Part shown: in pieces, positions 1 through 9,216 of the stretch
Layout of the letters: the number at the start of each line of letters is the position of its first letter
Numbering within the stretch: position 1 is the stretch's first letter
Assembly: GCF_050113715.1 (NCBI RefSeq)
Contig: NZ_JBNJQR010000006.1
Location: 242,355 to 306,354, forward strand
DNA from: Brevibacillus_H ginsengisoli
Lineage (GTDB): Bacteria; Bacillota; Bacilli; Brevibacillales; Brevibacillaceae
Direction of reading: 5' to 3'
Length of the DNA stretch: 64,000 nucleotides
Translations under genes and position numbers: made by a program
The notes under the pieces: generated by a model
What the model was told of the DNA's origin: nothing
The model's input: only the letters and a program-made list of their open reading frames with translations
The model's database searches: none

Positions 1-11
1 TATCATGAAAA

Positions 12-578
12 TTACTTAGCAAAAATGTGATTTCCTATCTTGACAGTCTGTGGTCGACTCCATATCCAGCTCGACGTTGCTGTTTTGGGATTGAAAAAAT
101 AAAGGGAACCCCTAGTAGGATCTTGTCCACTGATTGCGGCAGCCACTGCTTTATGCGCATTGTCATCTGATTGGGATGTAAGTTTACCGCCATGAACAGA
201 GCTAAAGGCATTCTTCTGGAAGATGACGCTATGCAATTCATTCGGAAACTGGGGATCTTTCATCCGATTAAGGACAACAGCCGCAATCGCAACCTGTCCT
301 TCCATTCGTTCGCCGCGACCTTCCGCATAGACTAACCGAGCTAATTCATCCTGTTCAGCTTTTGACAATGGCACAGCTTGTTCGCTTTGTGATTGAACGT
401 CTTCTTGTTGATTAGGTCCGTCTTCTTTTTCGGTGGACGGGGAAATCGTCGCTTTGTTGTGCGCGATAGGTTCAGGAGCAATCGCTTCCGTAGGGGGAAC
501 AAGCACTCCAAATTCACTGCACAACAGAAACATGACACAAAATAAAAAGCGCATGAGCGCCTTGAATTGACGAATCAT
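12..578 (-). CDS. Exported SleB/CwlJ-type cell wall hydrolase
   Basis: This 188-residue protein has a hydrophobic N-terminal segment (about residues 8-32), a Gln/Glu/Ser-rich linker, and a C-terminal domain from about residue 72. The domain carries LARLVYAEGRGERMEGQVAI, the start of the Hydrolase_2 (SleB/CwlJ) fold, whose Glu in the YAE motif is the expected catalytic acid. Family members are lytic transglycosylases or amidases that cut peptidoglycan, several of them spore cortex-lytic enzymes. No peptidoglycan-binding repeat is present, so it is shorter than SleB itself. A good ribosome site (AAAGGAGTG) precedes the ATG. It is transcribed alone and ends at the window edge, so its terminator is out of view. 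A germination role is possible but not shown. Confidence 0.8.
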   Translation of the reverse strand: MIRQFKALMRFLFCVMFLLCSEFGVLVPPTEAIAPEPIAHNKATISPSTEKEDGPNQQEDVQSQSEQAVPLSKAEQDELARLVYAEGRGERMEGQVAIAAVVLNRMKDPQFPNELHSVIFQKNAFSSVHGGKLTSQSDDNAHKAVAAAISGQDPTRGSLYFFNPKTATSSWIWSRPQTVKIGNHIFAK

Positions 579-595
579 TTATTACACTCCTTTTC

Positions 596-945
596 GCTAA
601 CTTTTCTCTTGACAATCAAGCGAATTGGTCTCGTGCCAGTATACGAAAGGACACTTTATTGACTCAATAGGGGATGGTTGGGATGAAATGCAAGATTAAC
701 CAGAACAATTGTCGCAGAAAAGGAGTATTTGACTATTGACGTATGGGAGAAAGTGTAGATGTCCTGAGGGATGGTGCCGATTGCTAAGGAAATTGGTGAC
801 TGAAAAGTAGAGTAACAACGAATGGATAAAAACGGGTCAACTGGATTTAACTTTCACCAAGAAAAATAGGAATTATTGGAATTTAATGGCTTGTTTATGG
901 TATTTTAAGGAAGGTTGTAAAAATTCAATAGGTTCTGGAGGAATT
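596..945. other. Intergenic region between divergent genes, no gene seen
   Basis: These 350 bases hold the 5' flanks of the cell wall hydrolase gene (minus) and the OppA-like gene (plus). I found no open frame with a credible ribosome site and no convincing -35/-10 pair. The TTGACT at 729 and TTGACG at 736 lack a matching -10 at normal spacing. Confidence 0.4.
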
Positions 946-2547
946 ATGAAGAAAATTCTCTTTTCATTGCTCTCTACCTTTGTGGCTGCGGGCTCTTTAA
1001 CAGGATTGGTCCATGCTGAAGCTGGCACACTACAGACTTCACAGAAGGAAAAAGTACTCAAACTCAACCTACGCTCTGACGTGCCGTCAACTGATCCAGC
1101 ATTAGCGGAAGACAACACATCCATAGCCATTGTCCGTGCTACCTTCGATGGATTGACCCGTACCGGGGTGGATGGTAAACCGCACAATTCAATGGCGAGT
1201 AAGATAGACGTATCCGAAGACTTGCAAACCTACACGTTTACCTTGCGTGATGCCAAATGGAGCAACGGTGACCCAGTTACGGCTTATGATTTCGAGTATG
1301 CTTGGAAACACGTTATTGATCCACAGTCTAATGCCAACTATGCCTACATGATGTATTCTATTAAGAATGCGCAGAAAGCCAATAGGGGTCAGGTCAAGTT
1401 GGATGAGGTAGGGATCAAAGCCCTCGATGATAAAACATTAAAGGTAACTTTGGAGAAACCAACGCCTTACTTCTTAGAGTTAACGGCGTTTTCTACCTAT
1501 TTTCCTGTGGATAAAAAAATTGCCGAGAAAGGTCCCCAGTGGGCATCGGAAGCCAAGACTCACATCGGCAACGGCCCATTCAAGATAGAGCAATGGGAGC
1601 ATCGAAAAAAGCTGGTTCTCGTAAAAAACAAAGCCTATTGGGATGCAGCCAATGTCAATGTCGATCGAATACACTTTAATTTGGTGGAAGATGAAAAAAC
1701 TGAACTTGCCATGTTCGAAAAAGGGGAGCTTGATTGGGCTGGAAGGCCACTAACTGATCTCCCGATAGATGCGATTCCAGGATTAAAAAAGAGCGGAAAA
1801 CTAAAGACGCAAGCAATTGCTGGAACCTATTGGCTGAAGCTAAATACAGAGAAGGCGCCATTTACCAACCCGAAGATTCGCAGAGCATTCTCCTATGCGA
1901 TCAATCGTCAGGCAATCATTGATCAAGTGACACAAGCCAACCAGCTTCCTGCTACAGGCATTGTCCCGCCTACTATGCAGTTAAAGTCAGAAGGATATTT
2001 TAAGGATAACGATGCGGCTACGGCAAAAAAATTATTACAAGAGGGTCTCAAAGAGATGGGTCTCAAACAATTGCCGCCAATTACCTATTCATTCAATACT
2101 TCGGAGGGGCATTTGCGTATTGCAGAAACCATCCAAAAACAATGGAAAGACACTTTAGGAGTAGAGGTTAAGTTAGAGAACAAAGAATGGAAAGTTTACA
2201 TTGAAGACTTGCATAATGGTCAATTCCAGATAGGACGAATGGGGTGGTTAGGAGATTTTAACGATCCGATTAACTATCTGGAACTGTTTAAAGATAAACA
2301 GGGAGGTAACAACGATACACTCTGGGAAAACGCCAAATATAAAGAACTGTTGAACCAGTCTGATAAAGAAACGGATCCAGCAAAGCGAACGGAGATTTTA
2401 GAGCAAGCAGAACAAATTATCATGGATGAGTCACCGGTAATTCCGATCTACTTCTATACCGATTCATGGGTCCAAAACGATAAGGTAAAAGGTGTAGTCA
2501 TTGACGGTTTAGGCAACATCGATTACAAATGGGCTACGGTCGAGTGA
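946..2547 (+). CDS. Peptide ABC transporter substrate-binding protein (OppA/DppE family)
   Basis: This 533-residue extracytoplasmic solute-binding protein of family 5 binds oligopeptides for import. The ATG at 946 is chosen because GGAGG lies just upstream and a hydrophobic signal peptide follows (about residues 1-24, ending HAEA). Family features include the N-terminal LRSDVPSTDPALAEDNTS, the WSNGDPVTAYDFEYAW segment and the C-terminal DSWVQ region. Unlike most Gram-positive OppA proteins it has no lipobox cysteine, so it is predicted to be cleaved by signal peptidase I and released or loosely held. No permease or ATPase gene is adjacent; it must share transporter subunits encoded elsewhere or have another role. 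A strong bidirectional terminator follows it. Confidence 0.88.
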   Translation: MKKILFSLLSTFVAAGSLTGLVHAEAGTLQTSQKEKVLKLNLRSDVPSTDPALAEDNTSIAIVRATFDGLTRTGVDGKPHNSMASKIDVSEDLQTYTFTLRDAKWSNGDPVTAYDFEYAWKHVIDPQSNANYAYMMYSIKNAQKANRGQVKLDEVGIKALDDKTLKVTLEKPTPYFLELTAFSTYFPVDKKIAEKGPQWASEAKTHIGNGPFKIEQWEHRKKLVLVKNKAYWDAANVNVDRIHFNLVEDEKTELAMFEKGELDWAGRPLTDLPIDAIPGLKKSGKLKTQAIAGTYWLKLNTEKAPFTNPKIRRAFSYAINRQAIIDQVTQANQLPATGIVPPTMQLKSEGYFKDNDAATAKKLLQEGLKEMGLKQLPPITYSFNTSEGHLRIAETIQKQWKDTLGVEVKLENKEWKVYIEDLHNGQFQIGRMGWLGDFNDPINYLELFKDKQGGNNDTLWENAKYKELLNQSDKETDPAKRTEILEQAEQIIMDESPVIPIYFYTDSWVQNDKVKGVVIDGLGNIDYKWATVE

Positions 2548-2581
2548 TGAAGCAGTAACTAAATTTAGTCAGGTTAAACAC

Positions 2582-2614
2582 AAAAGAGGGAACTCCAAGG
2601 AGCTCCCTCTTTTA
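2582..2614. terminator. Bidirectional rho-independent terminator
   Basis: A 15-bp stem with one mismatch (AAAAGAGGGAACTCC against GGAGCTCCCTCTTTT) and a 2-base loop, A-rich on one side and T-rich on the other. It lies between the convergent OppA-like and cyclophilin genes. Confidence 0.8.
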
Positions 2615-2615
2615 A

Positions 2616-3284
2616 TTATTTCTCTTCAATGGTGATGTTTTTAATGGAGACGGTTTCCGTCGGCTTGCTTGGTTCTCCTGAATTCGGGTCAGTGGTAACT
2701 GGTGTGGAAGCGATCTTCTCAACTACGTCCATACCTTCAACCACTTTTCCAAAAATCGTGTAGTACGGCATGTTATTCAAATTCTTCACATCGGCACCTG
2801 TTCCGATGAAGAATTGGCTGCCATTCGTGTTGGTATTAGGGCCGGAATTCGCCATGGCGACCACGCCTGGCTCATACTGGTGTCCGTTGTTTAACTCATC
2901 CTCGAATTTGTACCCCGGACCTCCTGCACCCGTACCTGTTGGATCCCCGGTCTGAATCATGAAGGTTTTAAGGATCCGGTGAAAAACGATATTGTCGTAG
3001 AATTTGTCTTTGGACAAGAAGACGAAGTTGTTCACGGTTTTGGGAGCGTCTTTGGCAAACAGTTCGATGGTAAAATCACCTTTTGTGGTCGAAACCTTTG
3101 CCCGATAGGTTTTGTTTGGATCAATCTGCATGTCAGGTGCTTTTGCATACTGCTTTTTGGGTTGGGCTGCCTGGTTTGTATCCGGTTGTGCAGCAGGATT
3201 TTGTGGTGCGGGATTTTTGCCGCAGCCGACCGTAACGAGTGCTACCAGGAGAAGAATTCCAAGACCTTGCCAGAGTTTCTTCAT
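2616..3284 (-). CDS. Lipoprotein cyclophilin-type peptidyl-prolyl isomerase
   Basis: This 222-residue protein has a lipoprotein signal (hydrophobic residues 7-20, lipobox VTVGC), so it should be anchored on the outer face of the membrane. A Pro/Gln-rich linker to about residue 55 leads to a cyclophilin domain with the family motifs NFVFLSKDKFYDNIVFHRI, IQTGDPTGTGAGGPGYKFEDE, ANSGPNTNTNGSQFFIGT and YTIFGKVVEGMDVV. Cyclophilins catalyse cis-trans isomerisation of X-Pro bonds; an extracytoplasmic one probably helps secreted proteins fold. The gene is monocistronic and convergent with the upstream neighbour. Confidence 0.92.
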   Translation of the reverse strand: MKKLWQGLGILLLVALVTVGCGKNPAPQNPAAQPDTNQAAQPKKQYAKAPDMQIDPNKTYRAKVSTTKGDFTIELFAKDAPKTVNNFVFLSKDKFYDNIVFHRILKTFMIQTGDPTGTGAGGPGYKFEDELNNGHQYEPGVVAMANSGPNTNTNGSQFFIGTGADVKNLNNMPYYTIFGKVVEGMDVVEKIASTPVTTDPNSGEPSKPTETVSIKNITIEEK

Positions 3285-3478
3285 AGAATGACACCTTCCT
3301 AACTTTGATGTTCTTATGTAAGTGAATCTACCGAAGGATTATAGCATACAAGGCTACGTTTTTTCTAATTTAAACCATGTTTAGACACTTCATGATAAAA
3401 TTATTTTTGCTAGTCAGTGACGTTTTTGTTCAATCTCTCGTCAGTACGGATAGTTAGATTGAGCATGGAGGAAGAGGG

Positions 3479-4060
3479 ATGGGAATGCCATTGAAACAGG
3501 AGGAAAATAAGTTTTCTCCAGGAAAGAGCCATCCGACAGGACACTACGAGAGTAGAGATTTTTCTGAGCTCTATGACGAGTATTTTGATCGGGTCAATCG
3601 TTACTTGCGCTGTCGTGTTTTTAATTCATGGGATGCAGATGATTTAACTGCTGTCGTGTTTATCAAAGCATTGGAAAAATTCGATCAATACAGCCGCACC
3701 AGTCCATTTGCTTCGTGGATCTTTCGGATTGCTCACAATGCGTTTGTTGATTTTTTACGCAAGAATCGGGAAGTGCCAGTTGAGCACGAGGAAATCCTGG
3801 AAAGTAAGTCTGACGATACCTGGCAACCTGAGCTGCAAGCTTTGACCAATGAAGAGATTCGCCAGTTAAAAGATCGGCTGGATCAGTTGACAGCAGACCA
3901 GCGAGACGTACTGAGCTTGCGGTATTTTGCCGATCTGAAAATTCAACAGGTGGCTGAAGTGTTGGGCAAAACCGAATCGAGTATCAAAATGATATCCCAC
4001 CGAGGAATTCAACAGCTACAAAGATTATACATGGAGGGAGACTGCCATGAGAGACGATGA
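3479..4060 (+). CDS. ECF-type RNA polymerase sigma factor
   Basis: This 193-residue protein has sigma-70 region 2 at about residues 25-95 (SELYDEYFDRVNRYL, DADDLTAVVFIKAL, FASWIFRIAHNAFVDFLRK) and region 4 at about 135-190 (LTADQRDVLSLRYFADLKIQ, then the helix-turn-helix VAEVLGKTESSIKMISHRG). It lacks region 1 and region 3, typical of ECF sigma factors that answer to extracytoplasmic signals. GGAGGAAGAGGG precedes the ATG. Its end overlaps the next gene by 14 bases, implying translational coupling to a membrane-anchored partner that probably acts as the anti-sigma factor. I could not identify a self-regulated ECF promoter with confidence. Confidence 0.9.
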   Translation: MGMPLKQEENKFSPGKSHPTGHYESRDFSELYDEYFDRVNRYLRCRVFNSWDADDLTAVVFIKALEKFDQYSRTSPFASWIFRIAHNAFVDFLRKNREVPVEHEEILESKSDDTWQPELQALTNEEIRQLKDRLDQLTADQRDVLSLRYFADLKIQQVAEVLGKTESSIKMISHRGIQQLQRLYMEGDCHERR

Positions 4061-5138
4061 ACGCAGTTTAGACCAAGACTTGCAGGACAAGACGATATCA
4101 CAACTCCTACGACACCTCAAGCAAATTCGTCAGGCAGTGCCCGTAAATTACCAATTGAAGGCGGATTTGAAACAAAAATTACTGGAACAGATGCGACAAA
4201 TGGAAGCGACGAAGCATTTGGAACGCCAGTCGGAAATACAAGCTCAACCATCAAAGCAATCACGCTGGAAGCGCTGGGTGACGCTCAGTATCGGAGCAGT
4301 TGTCGTCGTGACCGCAGTCGTTACGATCACCATGTTTGGGAGCCATTCGATTCGTCTGGATCACATTCAACCTGTCTCAATTCCGAACGCCAAGTATTCA
4401 ATAGAAGAAGCAGCGATTTCTCCAAGAGGGGATCAGCTAGCGTTCATTACGAACGAGGCTAAGGTTCGCACCTATTCAATAGAAGACAAGTCCATCGTAA
4501 GGGAATTTGCTTTGCCGCAAACTAATGGGAGCTATCAGGCGATTGCTTGGTCAGCAAACGGAGCACAGCTGGCGATGATCGAACAAACTTCTGATGTCGC
4601 ACGGATATGGGTAGTCGATATGGATCAGCAGCCACGTCAGTATGGAAGCCGATTAATCTACGAAGAAAAGAATGTCACACTGAGACATCTCTCATGGAAT
4701 CCGAATGGCAATCAGATTGCCTTCACCAAAGATCAGAATGGCGTGCAGGAAGTTGATCTGGTAAGTACTGCTACCCTTGCTGTGGAGCCTCTTTTGGAAG
4801 GAAGTCAGGCGGTTTGGTCACAAGACGGCAAATCACTTGCTTTTGTTCAGAATGGACAAGTGATGGTGTTGGATATTCCAACCAAGAAGACTGAAAAGAT
4901 TGACAATGGCTCGAGTCCATCATGGCTATCGGATCATGAGCTTACCTACATAGGGAGCGATCAACAGCTAATGGGTGCCTCGGTTAATCTTGAGAAGTAT
5001 GCCTTGGAATCCAAAGAGCCCGCGCATACCCAAAACCAGACAATGAAGCAAGCAAGCTGGTCTCAAGACGGCAAAACGGTTCTGTTCTTGGCGAATCAAC
5101 AGAAGAACGAATGGTTTATCGCACAACGAGATCGATAA
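4047..5138 (+). CDS. TM-anchored beta-propeller protein, probable anti-sigma factor
   Basis: A 363-residue protein with a cytosolic N-terminus of about 78 residues rich in charged residues, one transmembrane segment (about 79-98, VTLSIGAVVVVTAVVTITMF) and an extracellular region of repeated TolB/WD40-like blades (for example AISPRGDQLAFITNEAKVRT, HLSWNPNGNQIAFTKDQNGV, ASWSQDGKTVLFLANQQ). The topology and the 14-base overlap with the sigma gene fit an anti-sigma factor whose outer propeller senses a ligand or protein. I see no zinc-type HxxxCxxC anti-sigma motif, so this role is inferred from context only. Ribosome site GGAGGGAG lies inside the sigma gene. Next gene starts 13 bases downstream. 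Confidence 0.75.
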   Translation: MRDDERSLDQDLQDKTISQLLRHLKQIRQAVPVNYQLKADLKQKLLEQMRQMEATKHLERQSEIQAQPSKQSRWKRWVTLSIGAVVVVTAVVTITMFGSHSIRLDHIQPVSIPNAKYSIEEAAISPRGDQLAFITNEAKVRTYSIEDKSIVREFALPQTNGSYQAIAWSANGAQLAMIEQTSDVARIWVVDMDQQPRQYGSRLIYEEKNVTLRHLSWNPNGNQIAFTKDQNGVQEVDLVSTATLAVEPLLEGSQAVWSQDGKSLAFVQNGQVMVLDIPTKKTEKIDNGSSPSWLSDHELTYIGSDQQLMGASVNLEKYALESKEPAHTQNQTMKQASWSQDGKTVLFLANQQKNEWFIAQRDR

Positions 5139-5151
5139 AGGAGAGAATTTC

Positions 5152-7389
5152 ATGTGGAGATGGTTTCTGATCGTAGCAGTTTTCTTGATTGGAATGCAGA
5201 CGCATCCAGTAGCTGCTGAAGAGAACATAGAGATGCAGGTTAACATGCCGCTTAGCGGGATCATGAAGTATGGAGAATGGTCAAAACTTGAAATTAACCT
5301 GAACAATAACGGTCCAGAATTTGATGGGATGGTAGTGCTGGGAAGGTCTGAGGGCTACCGTAAATCAGATAAAACATTCAAGCAGCTTGTCCATTTATCC
5401 GCTGGCGAGAACAAAAAGGTTTTCTTTGAGATTCCCAATGAGATTCTCCAGAGTGGTTATATGAAGGTTCAGCTGGTGAAAAACGATTCAGTAATCGACG
5501 CGAAACAAGTCTATCAGGAAAATAGTGATAGTTGGGGGGCAATTGTAGCTCCTAACCCCAATGCGTATTATTTCTTAAACATGAAAAATGAAGATCCATC
5601 CAAAAACCCGTGGCTGCCAAGTAATTGGAAATCATTATCTCCAAAAGCATTTCCGGAAGAATCTTGGGTTTTGCGTAACTTACAATTGTTGGCGGTAGGC
5701 AATGTCGATTCGTTTAATGACAATCAAATTCAAGCGATAAAAGATTGGGTTCGTCAAGGTGGACAATTGATCATCTCCGCTGGGCCCAACCAGGACGGAG
5801 TGCTCTCCAAGTATCAAGATGTGCTCCCAATTACAGCGGGGCACAGTGGTACCACAACGAAGCTTGACCTTTTGAAGCAGCTTTCCGGACATGATCAGCT
5901 GCCGATCTCGTCCCTTCCGGTTTATAACACGGATGAGCCACTTTTTGTAATGAAGCAAGTAGGCAATGGACGAATACTTTTTGCCAATTATGATGTAAAT
6001 GCTGAACCGCTTGCATCTTGGCAATATAATCGGCAATTGTGGAAACAAATCCTTACGAAAAGCAGCATAGGAATCGACAAAACTCAGATGAATACAGTGA
6101 ATTCGCTCGACTTTTCCCTGATGGATTTAAGCCGTGTGATTCCTGGAGTCTCTTTACCAGCGACGGAGTGGCTTGCCGTAATCTGGGGAGTGTATATCCT
6201 CCTTGTCGCACCTCTTCTTTATCTTGTATTAAAAAGAAGAGACCGCAGAGAGTGGGCGTGGGGATTAATTCCTTTATTCGCAATTTTGCTGTCTGTCGGG
6301 GTGTATACCATCGGACGTCTGCAAATCTCCAAACAAGATAGCAGTAATAGTGTATCTAACATCAATATAATTGACAATGATATGGCGAATGTAACAAATG
6401 TCACTTCATTCTTGGCCGTTTCGGGCGGTACCTATAACATTCAAGCAGCCAAAGGATTCCTTACCATGCCGCTTGATTTCAAATCACAGAGGTTAGAAAA
6501 CAGTCAGATCGCTTATGATTCGGGCAAGGGCAATACCATTACGTTTGAACAGGTGCCATACTTATCTGAGAAAGTGGCGGTGGCATCCGGTATTCAACGG
6601 GGATTGGGCTCCTTCCAATCCAAACTCTCGGTTGAACAAAATAAGCTGGTGGGTTCGATTACCAACCAGACAACAATTGATATGCAAGAGGTTTACATTG
6701 ATTTAGGGATCCAGCGAATACCGATTGGTTCATTGAAGAAAGGTGAAACCAAACAGGTGGAAAAGGAACTGAAAGAATTCTATTTGCCGAATCCAACTGA
6801 ACAAGTGAATCCGCTCAAAGGGCCTAGTGTAGAGGAACTTTACGCGAATATGAAGTCGGCCGTTGTAAGGACAGTACCCAACACATTGCGGATTGTCGGT
6901 GTTTCTACCGAGCCATTATCCGTGATGAATATGGTTTCTCAAGATAAAAAAGAATTCTATTACAATGTGTTCAATCAAGGCTTCCGTCTGAGTCCAAGTC
7001 AGGATGGACGTATTCATTATCCGTCGGGCACACTCGAGGCGAATGCGGTACAGATAGATGGTAATGCGCCCAACAATGGCAATGGCTATTGGGAATTTGG
7101 ACGTGGTTCGGTAACCTTTCATTTGCAACTGGATTCCTGCAATCTTGTTGTGAAGCGGGTTGTTATTCCGTTTGATCAGACGCCATATCGACCTTTATTA
7201 AAGGAAATTCATAATATCAAGGCCAATAAGTGGGAAAAACTAGATCGCTCACAACGAGTCGTCCTTGATGATCGGTTGACAGATTATCTGAACAGTGATG
7301 GCAATCTTGAAGTGCGTCTCACGAATGAATCTGCGCAGCGTCTCTCCGTGCCAACCCCTTACTTTGCTGTAGAAGGAGAGGAGAAATAA
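5152..7389 (+). CDS. Large membrane protein of ABC-export operon, function unknown
   Basis: A 745-residue protein with an N-terminal signal peptide (about 1-22, ending PVAAEE), an extracytoplasmic domain of about 310 residues, two transmembrane helices at about 338-360 and 366-386 joined by the short basic loop KRRDRREW, and a second extracytoplasmic domain to the end. The first domain includes a glutamine amidotransferase-like stretch (residues about 180-215, IKDWVRQGGQLIISAGP) as seen in DUF4350/GldG-like proteins. It ends one base before the ABC ATPase gene, so it is very likely a partner subunit of that transporter or a client of the sigma pathway. Precise function is not recognised. Confidence 0.7.
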   Translation: MWRWFLIVAVFLIGMQTHPVAAEENIEMQVNMPLSGIMKYGEWSKLEINLNNNGPEFDGMVVLGRSEGYRKSDKTFKQLVHLSAGENKKVFFEIPNEILQSGYMKVQLVKNDSVIDAKQVYQENSDSWGAIVAPNPNAYYFLNMKNEDPSKNPWLPSNWKSLSPKAFPEESWVLRNLQLLAVGNVDSFNDNQIQAIKDWVRQGGQLIISAGPNQDGVLSKYQDVLPITAGHSGTTTKLDLLKQLSGHDQLPISSLPVYNTDEPLFVMKQVGNGRILFANYDVNAEPLASWQYNRQLWKQILTKSSIGIDKTQMNTVNSLDFSLMDLSRVIPGVSLPATEWLAVIWGVYILLVAPLLYLVLKRRDRREWAWGLIPLFAILLSVGVYTIGRLQISKQDSSNSVSNINIIDNDMANVTNVTSFLAVSGGTYNIQAAKGFLTMPLDFKSQRLENSQIAYDSGKGNTITFEQVPYLSEKVAVASGIQRGLGSFQSKLSVEQNKLVGSITNQTTIDMQEVYIDLGIQRIPIGSLKKGETKQVEKELKEFYLPNPTEQVNPLKGPSVEELYANMKSAVVRTVPNTLRIVGVSTEPLSVMNMVSQDKKEFYYNVFNQGFRLSPSQDGRIHYPSGTLEANAVQIDGNAPNNGNGYWEFGRGSVTFHLQLDSCNLVVKRVVIPFDQTPYRPLLKEIHNIKANKWEKLDRSQRVVLDDRLTDYLNSDGNLEVRLTNESAQRLSVPTPYFAVEGEEK

Positions 7390-7390
7390 G

Positions 7391-8317
7391 ATGATCCAGA
7401 CAGAGAACTTATCCAAGCGGTATGGCAAGCTCCATGCGCTTACGGATTTGTCGTTGAAGATTGAACAAGGAAAAGTGTTTGGTTTTATCGGCCCTAACGG
7501 AGCGGGTAAGTCCACGACCATGATGATCCTGTCTACTTTACTGGCTCCTTCCTCAGGTAAGGCTTATGTGGCGGGATATGACGTCGAGAAAGATCCCAAA
7601 GCTGTCCGTCAGTCCTTGGGTTATATGCCTGACTTTTTCGGGGTGTACGACAATTTAAAAGCAACAGAGTATTTGGATTTCTACGCGGGAGCCTACAATA
7701 TCCCGGAATCCAAACGCACGTCTTTAATTGCCGATTTGCTGGAGTTGGTGAACCTCTCCAATAAGGCGGATGCCTATGTCGATTCACTCTCTCGCGGGAT
7801 GAAACAGCGCTTGGGATTGGCCCGCTGCCTTGTGCATAGTCCAGATGTGTTGATTCTGGATGAACCGGCTTCCGGCTTGGACCCGCGAGCAAGAATTGAG
7901 ATGCGAGAAATCCTGAAGCAACTTCGATCGATGGGAAAAACGATCCTCATCAGCTCCCATATTCTCCCGGAACTATCCGAGCTGTGTGATGAGATTGGTG
8001 TCATTGAAAAAGGCAGACTCATCGCCTGTGGTTCCGTAGATGAAGTAAGCGTGGGAACGAGAGGAATCTCCGTCATGCTGCTCAAGGTCTTGGAAAAAGA
8101 GGAACTGGCGGCAAAAATCATGCAGGCGTCTCCCTATGTGCGTCGTTTGGACAACAAAAACAGTCACTTCCGGTTTCATTTTACTGGCTCCGAGCTGGAT
8201 AAGGTCACGTTGCTTCAGCAATTAATGGCAGCGGATGTACCCGTCATTCACTTTGGAGAGTCCAAAGAAAATCTGGAAGATGTCTTCCTGGCAATTACGG
8301 AAGGAGTGGGGAATTAA
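7391..8317 (+). CDS. ABC transporter ATP-binding protein (CcmA/NatA type)
   Basis: This 308-residue protein has Walker A GPNGAGKST (about residues 37-45), signature LSRGMKQRLGLAR, Walker B VLILDEP and the H-loop SSH, followed by an about 90-residue C-terminal regulatory region. It resembles the DrrA/NatA class of exporters. The ATG lies 2 bases after the preceding stop with GGAGAGGAG upstream, and its stop shares one base with the next start, so it is translationally coupled to the permease. With the sigma factor at the head of the operon, it probably exports or processes something linked to envelope stress; the substrate cannot be read from the sequence. Confidence 0.92.
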   Translation: MIQTENLSKRYGKLHALTDLSLKIEQGKVFGFIGPNGAGKSTTMMILSTLLAPSSGKAYVAGYDVEKDPKAVRQSLGYMPDFFGVYDNLKATEYLDFYAGAYNIPESKRTSLIADLLELVNLSNKADAYVDSLSRGMKQRLGLARCLVHSPDVLILDEPASGLDPRARIEMREILKQLRSMGKTILISSHILPELSELCDEIGVIEKGRLIACGSVDEVSVGTRGISVMLLKVLEKEELAAKIMQASPYVRRLDNKNSHFRFHFTGSELDKVTLLQQLMAADVPVIHFGESKENLEDVFLAITEGVGN

Positions 8318-9168
8318 TGGGCTCCTTTTTTACGAACCCCTTAATCGTTAAAGAAATGCGGGAGAGATTCCGCACTAAAAAAACGGTCTGGATTCTCGGA
8401 CTCTATTTGCTGGTGATGGGGGCGATCTTGCTCGGCTTCATGTATGTATCAAAGCTTGGCGGGATTCGCGTTCCAGGAGAAAGTCGAGAGGTGTTTTACC
8501 TCATCGCAATCATCCAATACGCCATGATCTGCTTTATCGCGCCAGCTCTTTCAGCCGGGGCAATCAGTGGAGAGCGGGAGAAACAAACCCTCAATATCCT
8601 GCTTACGACACAGCTGACGCCAGGTAGGATTATTGTGAGCAAACTTTTGACATCACTTGCTTTCATCTTCTTGCTGATTGTTTCTTCCTTGCCTTTGTAC
8701 AGCTTTGTATTCTTGAGCGGTGGAATCTCCCCGACGCAGCTTTTGACTTTGTTCTGCTTTTTTGCGGTCAACATCCTTTTCTTCGGCTCACTCGGTTTGT
8801 TCTGTTCCACATGGATTAAACGGACCGGAGTCAGTACGATCACGGCCTATGGATTAGCGTTATTTGTTGTGGTGGGAACAGGGCTACTCTTCCTGTTCAT
8901 CGGCATGTTGCTGCATGAGATGTATCCAGACGCCTTTATGGGGGATGAAGTGTTTGCGCTTCCGGCATTAAAGGTACTGGGTGCGTTGAATCCGGTAATG
9001 GTAATGTTCGATACGTTGGGAGAACCGCTTGGACCATCCATTAACTTTTTCATGCCGCAATGGTTGTTCTTCACCATCGTCTACAGCTTGATTAGCTTCC
9101 TGATTGTTGCCTGGAGCGCCTATCTGCTTCGTCCCATAAGAAGAACTTGGCTTCGTTGGAAGAAATAG
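8317..9168 (+). CDS. ABC transporter permease (ABC-2 type)
   Basis: A 283-residue integral membrane protein with about six predicted transmembrane segments and the typical ABC-2 start NPLIVKEMRERFRTKKTVWI. A cytoplasmic segment, APALSAGAISGEREKQTLN, matches the conserved ISGEREKGTL-type motif of NatB/gliding-motility permeases. Its ATG overlaps the ATPase stop by one base. It is the last gene of the sigma-propeller-membrane-ATPase-permease operon. Confidence 0.9.
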   Translation: MGSFFTNPLIVKEMRERFRTKKTVWILGLYLLVMGAILLGFMYVSKLGGIRVPGESREVFYLIAIIQYAMICFIAPALSAGAISGEREKQTLNILLTTQLTPGRIIVSKLLTSLAFIFLLIVSSLPLYSFVFLSGGISPTQLLTLFCFFAVNILFFGSLGLFCSTWIKRTGVSTITAYGLALFVVVGTGLLFLFIGMLLHEMYPDAFMGDEVFALPALKVLGALNPVMVMFDTLGEPLGPSINFFMPQWLFFTIVYSLISFLIVAWSAYLLRPIRRTWLRWKK

Positions 9169-9216
9169 CGGATTTCGTGTACAATAAGACGTGTAACAAG
9201 TAGAGGAGGCGAAATC

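Noticed and set aside
729..741. TTGACT/TTGACG as promoter for the OppA-like gene
   Set aside because: No -10 hexamer at 16-18 bases, and the distance to the gene is over 200 bases.
2979..3302. Plus-strand open frame of 107 codons antisense to the cyclophilin
   Set aside because: It overlaps a clear lipoprotein cyclophilin on the other strand and has no ribosome site.
3340..3478. Self-regulated ECF promoter upstream of the sigma factor gene
   Set aside because: A CGTC-like -10 can be picked out at about 3440 but no AAC-type -35 stands at 16 bases; not reliable enough to list.
8444..8451. ATGTATCA inside the ABC permease gene (also at 13976-13983 in parC)
   Set aside because: Single copies in coding sequence; an octamer is expected a few times in 64 kb by chance, so these are not counted as operators.
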